A DNA stretch of 63,504 nucleotides, taken from Perkinsus olseni (lineage: Eukaryota > Perkinsozoa > Perkinsida). How positions within the stretch are numbered: the stretch's first letter is position 1; each line of letters begins with the position of its first letter. Position numbers and translations under genes: made by a program. Of the stretch, positions 12,361 to 23,209 are shown piece after piece. Location of the stretch: assembly GCA_013115125.1 (NCBI GenBank), contig JABANN010000136.1, forward strand, positions 1 to 63,504. The letters run 5' to 3'. The notes under the pieces were generated by a model. The model saw only the letters and a list, made by a program, of their open reading frames with translations, searched no databases and was not told where the DNA came from.

Positions 12361-13038
12361 GCCTTGCAGGTTGTCGTGGAAGTGAAGGTTAAGACTGCTG
12401 GTTCTGTCCCTAGACGAGAACAGCGTAGGAATGTAGCTGAAATGGCCGGCTTTCTAAAGTGAATCTTTTGACTCACCGCCTGCAAGCTTCAACCTTGGAT
12501 ACGCCGTCAGGTCGGTACCTAATATCAAGTGTGAGTCCGATCAAGCCGGGTGCTCGGTGTCCGGTGACTACAGCGCTGTCCTGTCTGCCTTGAAGGACAC
12601 TCGCGAGTACATGGACTCTAGGAGACAAGGTTGGTCCTCGACCGCCAGAGCATCGTGCTGCTGGGCTCCGTACGAATCAGGTTACGGCGATTTCCAGGGT
12701 AGCTTTGAGATAATAGCCGACGGTACACCAGGGATGAGGGAGGCCCTCGAGGAGGTCGTCACGCCAACTGTGGAAGCCCGGCCTACTCGCTTCAAGTGAG
12801 TCGACTGGCATAGGCGTTAGAGAGAATCAACCAAACGCTATTTGAGTCCGGCTGAGGTTCCCAGTATGAACGGTGAACGGCATGGTGTCTTAGGATGTTG
12901 GGCGGGCGTGGCAGGTCGTCCTCGTCGGACGGCGTCGTCCAAGTGATGCCTGATATCCCTCAGCGTAAGCGCGTGTTCAGCTATGATGGCTCTGATGAGC
13001 AGAAACAGTTCTATGAGGAGTGGCATAGTCAGTATTAG
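12361..13038 (+). CDS. Unknown protein, 3' exons
   Basis: I do not recognise the protein. A coding block (about 12490-12797) reads NLGYAVRSVPNIKCESDQAG, GDYSAVLSALKDTREYMDSR, SCCWAPYESGYGDFQGSFEI and EALEEVVTPTVEARPTRFK. After an intron beginning near 12798 a last exon starting at 12922 reads SSSDGVVQVMPDIPQRKRVF and FYEEWHSQY before a stop at 13036-13038. A weaker upstream block (12370-12460) would need a 28-nt intron to join, so the start is unresolved. Codon choice and splice signals look genuine. Confidence 0.5.
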
Positions 13039-13306
13039 CCGAGGTAGCGTGGACTATTGTATAGATTCGAATATCGTCTTTGTTGGCGATGTTATGGTAT
13101 TATACCCAGATTTGAATAAATCCGTGAGCAGCTGCTCTGACCCATGAAGCTCGCCAGGAGCTTCAACTCTTTCTTCCAAGTTTGGACGTGTCGAACTGCG
13201 TTAAAAAGGTGGTTTGCCGCCGTGCTAATGGACTTCCTGCGCGCATCGTACGAGTAACAGCTTTCGACGGGAAGCTATTCTAGGGAAGTTTGTTTGGCCT
13301 TACCGA

Positions 13307-13625
13307 ATGAGTCCGGCCCACTTCCCTGACGACAACGAGTATTCGGACAAGTACACGGATGACACCTACGAATATCGTCACGTGATACTCAGCAAGCCCA
13401 CTTACAGGGTAAGGCACATTAGCCTCCTGCTTGCCTTTCGAGGTTGCCTGCGTGCAGATGCTACAACGGTCGGTCCGCGGGTATTCTGCATCGACTCTGC
13501 TAGACGAGAACCAGTGGAGATCAGTGGGTGTCACTCAGTCCCGAGGTTGGGTCCACTACGCTACACATAAACCGGAGCCGAATATCCTTCTATTTCGTCG
13601 GCCCTTGGGAACGAATCCACTGTAG
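13307..13625 (+). CDS. CKS1: CKS1, cyclin-dependent kinase regulatory subunit
   Basis: Small adaptor that binds CDKs and phosphorylated partners during the cell cycle. Two exons: 13307-13408 (MSPAHFPDDNEYSDKYTDDT, YEYRHVILSKPTYR) and 13458-13625 (MLQRSVRGYSASTLLDENQW, RSVGVTQSRGWVHYATHKPE, PNILLFRRPLGTNPL). The intron is 49 nt, GTAAGG to GTGCAG, phase 0. The product is 89 residues, close to the usual 75-115. The signatures Y-S-D-K-Y, E-Y-R-H-V, the E-W-R-like ENQWRSVGV-Q-S-x-G-W-V-H-Y, and the H-x-P-E-P-x-I-L-L-F-R-R end are all present, including the HxPEP hinge (here HKPEP). Identity is secure. Confidence 0.95.
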
Positions 13626-13933
13626 GTCAGTGATAGCACGTCCTCAGTTTGGACGCTACCGCGTGTGTAACCCCTGTTTCCACATCTGCTCGCGCTCGAG
13701 AGGTGGCTATGGCTTTCAGGACGGGGAAAGTTGAGGTTGCACCGCCTAGCTTGAGACAGAGCTGCTGAGATGACAGCTTGCTGAACCAACGAAAGTCTAC
13801 CCTCTAGAAGGAATGTTCGTGCGGCGTGGTGAAGTCGCGGGATGATGTCTCACCGCATAGAGTGGGATGAATTAAGTACTAACGTGATGATGGTTTCTCG
13901 TGCGGGATCAAGCTGCTTAGCGTTGGAGTGCTC

Positions 13934-14161
13934 ATAGGGTCCTCTGTGTTGCATATGCATTTCTATTCGTATCGGGAGGGCGTGCGCGACAAGGGGACCA
14001 CCAAGGTGTGTTGGCTTGTTAGCTTGCTCACACATAAGCAAACAGGTCCTGTGGGTTATACGTATTTGTCGATGGGGTATGCGACATACGTCCCAGAAGT
14101 GGCTGAAGGTAGGTGGGATGGACAACATTGGAGGAGGAGAAAAGTCGCTACCCTGATTTGA
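13934..14161 (+). CDS. Possible coding exons, unknown
   Basis: The frame reads SSVLHMHFYSYREGVRDKGT and, after a candidate 45-nt intron, PVGYTYLSMGYATYVPEVAE. No family recognised. The frame runs into the antisense of the tRNA-His gene, so the 3' end must be spliced elsewhere or the whole call is wrong. Confidence 0.25.
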   Translation: MGSSVLHMHFYSYREGVRDKGTTKVCWLVSLLTHKQTGPVGYTYLSMGYATYVPEVAEGRWDGQHWRRRKVATLI

Positions 14162-14214
14162 ACCGGGGTTGTCACGGCCACAACGTGACGTCCTAACCAC
14201 TAGACGATAGCGAC
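14144..14214 (-). tRNA. tRNA-His (GTG anticodon)
   Basis: Read on the minus strand the acceptor arms GTCGCTA and TAGCGAC pair perfectly. The anticodon stem TCACG/CGTGA encloses the loop TTGTGGC with anticodon GTG. The D-arm carries TAGTGGTTA and the T-loop is TTCAAAT; the T-stem has one mismatch. It is 71 nt with no intron. Confidence 0.93.
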
Positions 14215-14640
14215 TTGATGTAGCACGTCGAATATAGTGCTCGTGCGTGCAAATCGTTTATATTCTCACTGTTAGACCGTATCTAGCGCCGCATCGAGCA
14301 GATTCGGAAATTTCCGCAGTAAACAAGGCAAGTGGATCTCTCGAGTAGAATGAGTTGATGCGGAAGTGACTTGGTTTGTGAACCCGATGTGACTCTACGA
14401 TTCCGCTCTTCACGTGAGTGTAGTATGATTGCTTTGGCATATGGATAGTCTCGCACTAGTGAGGCTGGGTACAGCAACTCTCACCCCTAATGGTCTATGA
14501 ACTGTTCATAATGAACAGGAGGGGAACAATTTCACCGGTGAAGGGCCTGCGTTTCACTGCTACAATGAAGGCCACGAGCTTCCAGCAGTTTCATGCATTT
14601 CCATGACACACCGTGGCCGGCTGTAGAGCATCCTTCTTAC

Positions 14641-14935
14641 ATGCCAGTATCATCCTCATCAGTGGGGCACGGGTTTGGGAGAGTACGGGTCGACCCTACG
14701 GAGACAGGCTATCTTGCGCAGGAGGCCCTAGCTAAACTGAGGACAGCTGCTGTGAGTTAGTGAGCTAGCGCATCGTGTGGGCGTGGTGAATCATCGCACC
14801 TCAGCTTGAGCTCAGCAGCTCCTCAGTGATTAGATTCTGATAAAGCAAGCAGGGATGCAAGCGATGGCTATGAACCAGCAGATTGCCACTGCGGTGAAGC
14901 AGGGGGAGTTGGCTGCCCACGCTGCGAGAGGCCAG
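14641..14935 (+). CDS. Possible exons, unknown helical protein
   Basis: Block 14641-14751 reads MPVSSSSVGHGFGRVRVDPT then YLAQEALAKLRTAA and stops at a GTGAGT donor. Block 14853-14935 reads MQAMAMNQQIATAVKQGELA followed by AHAARGQ and a GT donor. Both look coding, but the phase of the junction does not close as I read it and no family is recognised. Confidence 0.3.
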
Positions 14936-15607
14936 GTCTCGTGATGTCAGACATTCAACGTCGAATGATCGTGTGCGTAGGTAGCAGAGCATATAGGAGC
15001 GGTGGGCCCTGGCCAGGCCGGAGGGAGCGCTGAGGGGCTGGCCAGGTATTTTGCGCGTTCTATTCTAACGTTGTTCACTCCCATGGGAAGCCCGGCTTTG
15101 TGAAGCGAGGCGCGCATTGTCTCTCACTGATGGTTCGTGGTTTTTTGCCACCACATCGAACTATGACTTGTTGTCAATGGCCTCTCACTGGAACCTGAGA
15201 GGATACTTAAGAAACAGATGTATCCTCGCTCCGCGATCGCTGTTGTGCTCTTTCTCTTTCCTTCTGTAGTGCGCTACCAGCAGAGCAAGTCCGAGATTTC
15301 TTGAGAGCCCACCAGACGCTGCCGTTCGACTGGTCTCTCCCTCCCCCTTCTACTCCCCATTCCCAGGCTGTTGGTGTGATGCACGTGAGGTCGGACTATG
15401 CCCCTCTAAGTGCCTCTCGGCATCTGGCCTGGCATGGACACGCACGCCATCACCATGGGCTTGACCGATCACATGACCTGCGATGATGCGCTCCCTGTTG
15501 TCTTGTGTTCGAGTCACAAGCTGGGGAGGCTAGCCGGCTTGCTCGCTCGGTTGAGGTTAGCACGGACGTCGTTCAACGAAGCTGAGCTTAGCGTTTTCCA
15601 CTGGTGG

Positions 15608-15835
15608 ATGTTACCTAGGAGTCTTCTAGCAGCCCTCCTCGCTGTGGCTGCTGCTGCTGCTGCTGCATCGGACGACCGAACGGTGGTGGACTTGAGTCAC
15701 GACCCATGGATAGTAACACCCATGCTGGCGGGTGGGCAGTACGGTCTGCCAGAGGAAGCCGTTGATGTACAGGATTCACCGGGGGATCTTGAACTGGTAC
15801 TAGCGAAGCATGCGGATGGAAACAAAAATCTTTAG
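15608..15835 (+). CDS. N-terminal exon with signal peptide, unknown
   Basis: MLPRSLLAALLAVAAAAAAA is a classic signal peptide, encoded partly by a CTG/GCTGCT run. It continues SDDRTVVDLSHDPWIVTPML, GGQYGLPEEAVDVQDSPGDL and ELVLAKHADG. The frame ends at 15835. It may be the first exon of the long coding region that follows on the same strand, but I could not fix the donor. Confidence 0.45.
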   Translation: MLPRSLLAALLAVAAAAAAASDDRTVVDLSHDPWIVTPMLAGGQYGLPEEAVDVQDSPGDLELVLAKHADGNKNL

Positions 15836-16185
15836 TGTGCGTTGGAACCCGTCTTTTCTCTGTCGACCTCGGCCAGACCAACGCTGCTTCTAGGGGGGAG
15901 GAGCATTCGCCGCGGGAGGTCGGTCATTGGCCACCGCTGAGGTTTCTAGTGTAAAAATAATCCGAACTGTCGAATGGCTAGCCCGTGCTGTAGCCTTTTC
16001 TTCTCTGTCAGACTCTGCGGAAACTGGAAAGAGAAGTGGACGCAACCGCGCTAAGGGAGGATGTACTAGCTTCTACCGCTCGTATCGCAGGCCTGGGGAT
16101 TCACAGTTTCACCAATGTACAGTCCGTAGCGGAAAAAAGCATAGTGGCCTCAGTTTTACATGTGGCATAGTGGCCTCATGATTGC

Positions 16186-19100
16186 ATGGGGCTTATTTTC
16201 GTTACAGACTCTATGTCGAGGATGCGGGATCGTATCTCAACTGAACCTCTCACGTTCGTACGGATGGCGAAGATTGTTATTACTTCTTATTGTACAGTCA
16301 ACGTGGTCGTATTACTGAGCACCCCTCAGGAAACCTTCGACCGAGATGAATATGCTCAAGCGGAGCCCGACCTCTGCGGTCGAGCATTCGAGCATCTCTT
16401 TAAGAGGAGCCCTGCGTGGGAGACCGCACGGGAGCGAGTAAACAGCGTTGTCAATGAAATCTTCTCCGCACTGGATCAGGGAGGAGGTAGTATGATAGGG
16501 ACGACGTTATCTCCTCATTGCCATCTTGACCGTCGGATTCGGGCAGTGGGACGACTGTGGGAGTATGACTACTCGCTCCGGTCCGGTATGCCTTACTCAA
16601 CCCTAGTTCGTTTTGCTCCTTGGTCGCTGATGGTCGATGGCGAGGTTGAACGGTTCCTGTTGGCAGGGAAGGTAGGGCCGTGCTACTCCATTCTCGGCCT
16701 TCTACTCTCGAGTGCGAGCGTCGACGGGCGGACGGGGGAAGCACTGGTGTCCGATGAGCAGTTGCAGCGGATACTACTTCTAGTACAGGTGATAGTAGAC
16801 CCGCCGTTGGTAGAGGGGTACCTGGTGTTGACGTCAGGACCTTGGAGGGGACGTAGAGCGCCGGAGACTGCCACCGTCGGTCAGGCTCTACCGGAAGGGA
16901 GCGGATATGGGATGTAGTATGGGAGAGGAAAGGGAGGAGGGATTTCGGATACGGCGCGGTAGTAGCGCTAGAATCTGCTTTTCTACTGCAGCGCTGCTGC
17001 AAAGAAACATAGAGAGTAGGAATGCTAGTAGTAGAGAGACCTAATCCTACTTAGAGTAGAGAGTACTAATCCCGCCTTAGGCGGGCTTCGGTTCGCATCG
17101 AACTCTAGTTGATAGGATACGTGTTCAGCATTTCTGTACAGCTGGGGTTCATCGTCCTTCCGCGTAGGTTCCCTCGGTTCCTTAGCGTTGGTGTCCTCGA
17201 CCAGACTGGGGTATCCGGCAGCAGGCTCATCAGTAGTTTCTCTAGCAACTCAACAGCCCCCGGCCGTTGTAGCTGTCCTTAATGGCGAGTCCGAGGGGTC
17301 GGAAGGTGGTGGTGAGGAGTGTATGGAGATGGCGGCCCTGGTAGCAGTCATTCATTGCCATTGTGGCTGCGTATCATCGCATTGGGCCGGCCGAATCGTG
17401 AGAGAATCCGACGCGAACATCTCTAGCGGTCCTCTTGCTGCTTTCGCTACCCAACCCTGTCTTATGCTCTTTAGGTAGTCCCAATCCTCGAAGCAGTCGT
17501 TGGGAACATCGGTTGGGATCGGCTCAGAGTTCTCAATGATGCCGATTCCCGCTCCGTGTATCTTGAACCTGGGAAGCCGGCTCCGGATGATGACGTGTCC
17601 ATGTTCTATTCATGGGTGGAAGTAATGAGGGAGTGCTAGGAGAAACTCATGATGCACTATTCTGGCGTTGTGGCGGCGGATGTTCGACTGTTGGTCGCGC
17701 GTAGAAGCATTCTATGATCTTTCTCATGAACTAGAAGAAAAAGTTCGGCCGTTGAGTCTCTCGTCTGAGATAGCGCAGGTTCTGATGGTCTGTCTTGCTT
17801 CCGCCAAGTGCTCGCTTAGCGTGGTTCATGGATTCTGTCTCAGTTGTTGCCCCATAGCCAGTGGTCTAACTTGCAGAATTACCTAAGTAAGGGTGCGATT
17901 GTCGTACATAGTGGGTATTTGACGTTTTGCTCAGCCCAGGAGCAGATAGATGAGCTCACGGCCTTCCTGTCGGACGAGGAGGGCGTGGCAGCAGGAGTTG
18001 CGAAAGGGCAGGTAGGCGATGGTGTGTGGTCTCTCCTCGGAAACCTGAGAGCGGTTCTTTGGGGCTTTTGTGAACGTACTGCATGGTTGCTCGACGGGCT
18101 TTGCTCCAATAGCGGTCCAGCGCTTGAACTCGAAGGGTAGAAGTAGTTGGGGATGTTGGCAGAACGCACGTACTGAACCTCAGCAAGAAACATAAATAAT
18201 ATCCGCCGTCCTCTTCAGTCTGCACTCGATAACATGAAGGAAGGTCCCGCCGAGGTCCACGCCTCCATCCAGGAGTTGCGCTACAACATAGTTGCCGAGA
18301 AGCTCCGGCCAGCTCTGGAAGCCGTAGGGGGTCATAACGAGTCGGCCATGGCCTGTGAAGATGCTCTGGATCGGATACTAGCGGTGGTCATGAGATATCA
18401 TCGGAGTTTGCGGATCCTGGACGGGATGGTAAGGCGGTGTGGCTGGGTTCGGAGGGTCGTTTGCGATGACTCCGCTGTTCATCGACCACTCCGACCTGAG
18501 CAGCCGACAATTGAACAGGAGGTTTTGTTGGCATCGTATCCCTCGGATGAGTGTTACTAGTCGACGAAATTCGCCTTTCTTATGAAGAATTCCGCATTAT
18601 CGCCATACCTACTTGTCAGTCCCACACGCATCCATCGGAAGACATCAAGTTGTTGGCAGCCATGTTCGCTTCCGAGATGGGCACTAAGTCGGGTCACGTT
18701 AATGCGGCCCAGCTGATCACGGAGAGGCAGAAGAATGGTCTGCCGTTGGCGCCGCTCCGTCGGAGGGTAGGCGCCCGTCTATTAGTATAATACTTAGCAC
18801 TAATGTCTACTCAATCGTTGCGTAGATCATTACTGTATGGATTGTTGGAAGGGCATGAAAGATACGAAAGAGATGGTATAGTGGTAGAAATGACTGCTGC
18901 AAATACACAAAGAAATTGCGCATTACTGCTATTACTGTCAATGAGCAGTGCTGGAAATGATATGGCCATTGATGGATGTTTGCAGGGCTGAGGATGGTTA
19001 GTACTTGATAGGGATGGTGTTAGTTTATGTAGGGGACTTTCACTCAGAGGATTGATATGGGTGTGGATGAGCTCCTAGACTCGCGCTAAGTGAGTGCTGT

Positions 19101-20559
19101 AAACATCTCGTTCGCATGCCACATGTGCAAGGCGACGGATAGGTTGCTGTTCTGAGGGCGATCCGTGGTTGATAGTAAGTGTGGTCTTTACTGTCAGGGG
19201 AAATCATGGCCTCTGGAATTGAGGTTGTTTTCCCGCGTTCCCTTGCCCCTTGAACTCATCGCGTAGATTCTGTCATCGATACCCGAGCGAGGTCAGTATT
19301 GCCCCCATAGAGGAGACGCCGCTGAGGGCGATGGGGGATACTTGAAGAACTCGAAAGTTGCTGGATGGGAAGCCGAGTGTGTTCAGGGGTGCCGAGCTAA
19401 CCCCTCATGTAAGGGCTACTGGCTGCTCTTGGATTTACTGTGACGATATGTTTCATCTTTGGACGTCTCCTAGGTGAGTATGCGGTCTACTACCCGGACT
19501 CTGGATACTGCAAGTGGAGCGAAGATTGTTCGCGGTTGTTGCGAACTAAGCAGCATGACACTCGTCTATGGAGGAGGGTTGAACAGGGAATGGCCGCTCA
19601 GCAGGAGTCCCTTCGTCCAGAGAACTTCCGGATGAGGGCGGCAGTTGGGGCGCATGACGCGTACAGCGTCAGGGTCTTGGGTGAGTCATCTAGTCGAGAA
19701 CAGTATTGGTGATGCAAGTGAGAGTCGGGACTTTAAAAGGGAGGCGATGGGGCTCTTAATGGATCGAGATGGAGCGTACGGGGACTTGATACTAAATCGA
19801 TCACTCTAGGGAGGTTAAGAGAGCGGCTCGTCTAGAGTTTAGTCTGATAACTGGGCCACTGCATGTGTGCTAAATGAGATGGTTCATGCGAAGATATTCG
19901 TAAGGATACGCATGATAATCTCTAGCGTGCGCTCACAGGAGGCAGCATCCTTTGGAATGATGGCGATTGCAACGATTGGAGTACTCTGCACTCAACCAGT
20001 TGGCTCATGTAGACTACGGTTGCTAGTCTTTATGGGAACTGACGCTGTGCGATGGTATCGAGATTATGCCTGTGCCCATTTCCCCTCAGTCGCGGAGTAT
20101 CGGGCAAGTGGCTCGTCGGAAGGCACTGCGCTTGCGTACCAGTGGGCGTCGTTTGGAGCGGATACTCTCGGCGATTATCAGTGCATGTATGAACGGGCTA
20201 TGATGGATGCTGTCGATAGGAAGGACTACGCTCTGGCTGTAAGCATTGGCTCCCTTATTCTCTGCTCATTTTCTGCGCTTCCCAGGTCGGGCGGTTGCTC
20301 AACCTGTCCAGATTGCCGGCGGTGGTTTTCCCATGGGAAGTGAATCCATTGGATCAGTTCGCTGACCCTGAGGTGCGGGAGTATCACTGGAGCGTCCAAG
20401 TCGAGTTCACCAGTGTTCCTGTTAGCTCGAGACGAAGGTGATGGATATGTTGATTGAGAACAATCCCTGGGCGGCGGCTGCAGCTGACTTGGGAGGGGTC
20501 TCGGACGAGGAGGAGCTTCAGGAGATGGGAAGGCCGGGTGACCTCTCTGGATGAGGTTG
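16186..20559 (+). CDS. Long multi-exon coding region, unknown
   Basis: A chain of convincing plus-strand exons separated by short introns. Landmarks: 16330-16790 (RAFEHLFKRSPAWETARERV, RRIRAVGRLWEYDYSLRSGM, DGEVERFLLAGKVGPCYSIL); 17213-17340 and 17476-17635 (ILEAVVGNIGWDRLRVLNDA); 17700-18140 (LLPHSQWSNLQNYLSKGAIV, SLLGNLRAVLWGFCERTAWL); 18234-18428 (EVHASIQELRYNIVAEKLRP); 18503-18770; 19473-19682; 20040-20240 (WYRDYACAHFPSVAEYRASG) and 20286 on (VGRLLNLSRLPAVVFPWEVN), ending near 20559 with an acidic LGGVSDEEELQEMGR tail. The helical, domain-poor texture recalls a large scaffold or nucleoporin-like protein, but I do not recognise a family. It may be one gene or two; 18780-19440 is poor in coding signal. 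Confidence 0.5.
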
Positions 20560-20704
20560 GAGGTGGATTGTCCTTCTGTGCGTGAGTTTCAAATCCACCG
20601 AGATAAACCGGCGCAGTCAGACTAGCACGGTGCTAGTAGCACCGATGCATCTTGTTTCAAGAGTTCGGGTTTAGGCCAGTTTATTGAGCACAGAAATCAG
20701 CGCT

Positions 20705-20737
20705 CAGACAAGGGGTAGGCCCTCTACCCCCTGTCTG
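20705..20737. repeat. 14-bp hairpin in an intergenic spacer
   Basis: CAGACAAGGGGTAG is followed after a 5-nt loop by CTACCCCCTGTCTG, pairing at 13 of 14 positions. It lies about 145 nt past the end of the preceding coding region, where a 3'-end processing signal could be, but a role is not shown. Confidence 0.8.
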
Positions 20738-21100
20738 ACCTCTAAGAGATTTTCACGGTATTGCGATACACATTCAAAAACACCAAAAAACCCAAGGTAA
20801 ATTGATACGAAGGTAAACCTCAAAGATTTTCTTCCCTACCGGCACTGCCGGGCCGGCTGGATCCGCGTCCACAACTGGGAATGATTGGTGTTTGTCTAGG
20901 TACAGCGGCCGCGGCTCCACCTCCCCATGTGACGGCATCTATGTTGGGTATTGTGGCTGCTTTTGTAGCGTACGCTGCAGACTGCTGTCGATGCGGCCTC
21001 CGGGCGTTGAGGGACGTTCGACAACACACACTCCTGAGCGCATTCCAGGTCGAGTGTCCATTCATCAGAGTGAGTTGGTGAAGGGCTTCTATTGGTGAGG

Positions 21101-21329
21101 ATGGATGGCACTCGTCAGGCTCCTGAAGGCTGGCCCTCCCCCGTGATGGTGCAGCTTGCAGTGATTGTGCTTGTCTTTGTTCCTGTCTTACTCTCGTTCA
21201 CGGTGAGATGGGACAGGTTGTAGGAAGCAGTATGTGATGGCGCTTGTGCAGATACTATCGCGGAAGCTGCTACGAAGAATGGTGATTCAGGGAGTTCCGG
21301 AGGCCCCTGACCACCAGCATCAAGAGTGA
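21101..21329 (+). CDS. 59-residue single-pass membrane microprotein
   Basis: Two exons: 21101-21202 (MDGTRQAPEGWPSPVMVQLA, VIVLVFVPVLLSFT) and 21252-21329 (ILSRKLLRRMVIQGVPEAPD, HQHQE, stop). The 49-nt intron is GTGAGA to GTGCAG, phase 0. The layout is a short polar N-terminus, one hydrophobic segment (VMVQLAVIVLVFVPVLLSF), then basic residues (SRKLLRR), predicting an N-out/C-in topology. No family recognised; small mitochondrial or ER complex subunits look like this. Confidence rests on clean splicing and composition only. Confidence 0.5.
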
Positions 21330-21418
21330 CCGAGACTTTTGTACCAGAATAATCGAGTCTTTTGCTGTTTCAACTGCTGTCGCATTGGAGAACTTGTGTT
21401 GTGTGTCACATCCTATTC

Positions 21419-21908
21419 GGCGTCTGCTGATAACAGAGCCTCTCATGAGTCAATGAAAGTCGACTGTTTGCTACTGTATGATAGCGGCCGCGAGAGTGAT
21501 GGAGGATAACGATCCATAAAAGAAATGAGGTCGGCAGTTCGATAGATGGGCGTTTCGCCCAATATTGGACCATACCGGTTTGCCGGGCCAATCCGTGTGA
21601 TATAACAGTAGTGATCATAGGCTGGCTCTGTTAGAATCTCACGGTCAGCGCAGGTTGTTGTTGGCTTCATCGAAGCTAGGCGTAGCATCGTTCTCCGTGA
21701 ACCGATCACAACCTCGAACATCCCAAATTCCTTTTGAGCTGTCAGGCGTCCACCCAGGGTAGCCGGAGCTTGTCGACATCGCTACCCTTGCTGTTGCATA
21801 CGCGCCCAATAGTAGGCACGAGACACAGACTTTGAACGACAGTGTCCGCTTGCAAGCCGCTTCGTCATATCCAAGCGAACTTAAACCAACTTGCCGAAGG
21901 CGCACCAT
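21419..21908 (-). CDS. Possible minus-strand gene, unknown
   Basis: Two overlapping frames both look protein-like: SLGYDEAACKRTLSFKVCVS with a hydrophobic stretch (SCLLLGAYATARVAM), and YDHYCYITRIGPANRYGPIL leading to RYPPSLSRPLSYSSKQS. I could not find a splice that joins them. The start may be GTG-like in the first frame, so an upstream exon is needed. Confidence 0.25.
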
Positions 21909-22171
21909 GTGAGGGCAACTTTCTCCAAGATTCTCGGAGGTGTCTCATTGGAAGGATGACTCGGGAGATCTTTCGGTTTCTGGTGGGAAACTGACACTAC
22001 GAAACGGTTCTCCTTTTGCTCGCCTGTTACGGTTTCATCTTCAGCGCCAGATTTCGTGATGATAGGATCTCGTTCATGTTTCTCAAGATTCGAGAATGTT
22101 GTCCCGCAACCGATTCAATTTCGATTCTACGAGGTCTCATCTTCAGCTTGTTCGTCTTGTTAGCCACGTCC

Positions 22172-23209
22172 ATGGCGAGGTTCTCTCGAGTTGCCGTCTT
22201 GATGGTGAGCTTCATCGTTCTGCACCGTGTGCAGGCAGCGAAGTTGAAGAGGCCTGATGAAGAGAAGGATAGATGTGAGTTGTAGTTTTGTTTTCGTGTT
22301 TTCATGGGTTCGCTTTGTCTAGGGGTTCCTAAAGCGAATGCGGCGGCGAAAGATGTCGACTACAGTTTGTTCGCTAATGGCCGAGGGAAGGTGAAGGTCA
22401 AAGATGGGAAGTCGGACTGTGACGGCAAGTGGAAGGATGCGGAGACGTATGGTGCCCGGAAGAAGACTATAAAGCAGTGAGTTTGCGAAGCGTCGCAGTG
22501 CGATCTGATCTGTTGTCTCAGGTTCTGCATCAGACTGCATGAGAAGCATCAAGACGACAAGGGTTATACGGATGCCCCCAAGAGATATGGTGGTTCTCGA
22601 CTATCAGAGATCGATCAGAACTGTGCCTTTCTCAGACTGCCGACTGGATCCTAACGACAAGGGAAATGATCACGGCAGGAAGAATAGAGACTGGCTGTAA
22701 GGGGTATCTTCCCGATCTTCAACTATCAACTCTTCGGAAGGTGCTACGAGAAGAACCCGAAGTACGTCCTGCTTCCTCCTCATGGGCCGGAGCTCAACTC
22801 GACTTGCCCTACATCATGGAATGCTTACGAGCATCGTGCGATCTCGTGTAGTCTAATGCTCTCTCGGCTTCACACTGTAATTGCACACCCATGTAGGGTA
22901 CCCGAAGGACAGTCCGCCGAGCTGGTGTCACTACAACTGGTATGAGAATCTTCAAGTCTGCTGGTGTATGCCGGGCTTCTATCGCGACTCTCCCTACGAT
23001 ACGACACTCAATAAGAGGTGAGCCTACCTAACTACGAAATCTGCTTGGTTATTCTGGTCGTCCTCAGAGCTTGTCCGGATGGAGAGGAGATCTTCATCGC
23101 CCCTCGCTTCGTGAACCGCGACACTGTCCGTCAACTTCAAGCAGCTGATCCCAATACTGGATTCACCGATGCTGGAGAAGAGTGTTCGTGTTCGGCTGAG
23201 TTCCCCTAA
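22172..23209 (+). CDS. Secreted cysteine-rich protein, lineage-specific
   Basis: Starts with a signal peptide, MARFSRVAVLMVSFIVLHRV then QAA. Six introns close in frame: near 22275, after TIKQ at 22477, a 46-nt intron joining PKRY to DCRLDPNDKGND, a 44-nt intron joining RDWL to CYEKNPKYVLLPPHGPEL, a 49-nt intron joining HRAISW to YPKDSPPSWCHYNWYENL, and one joining TTLNKR to ACPDGEEIFIAPRF. The C-terminal half is rich in Cys, Trp and Tyr (QVCWCMPGFYRD; EECSCSAEFP at the stop). Not a known family to me. Likely exported and disulfide-bonded; possibly a surface or host-interaction protein, which is inference from the signal peptide and composition. Confidence 0.7.

Noticed and set aside
17075-17105. 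CCCGCCTTAGGCGGG hairpin as a bacterial-type terminator
   Set aside because: The genome is eukaryotic and it lies within a spliced locus; stem only 6 bp and no U tract.
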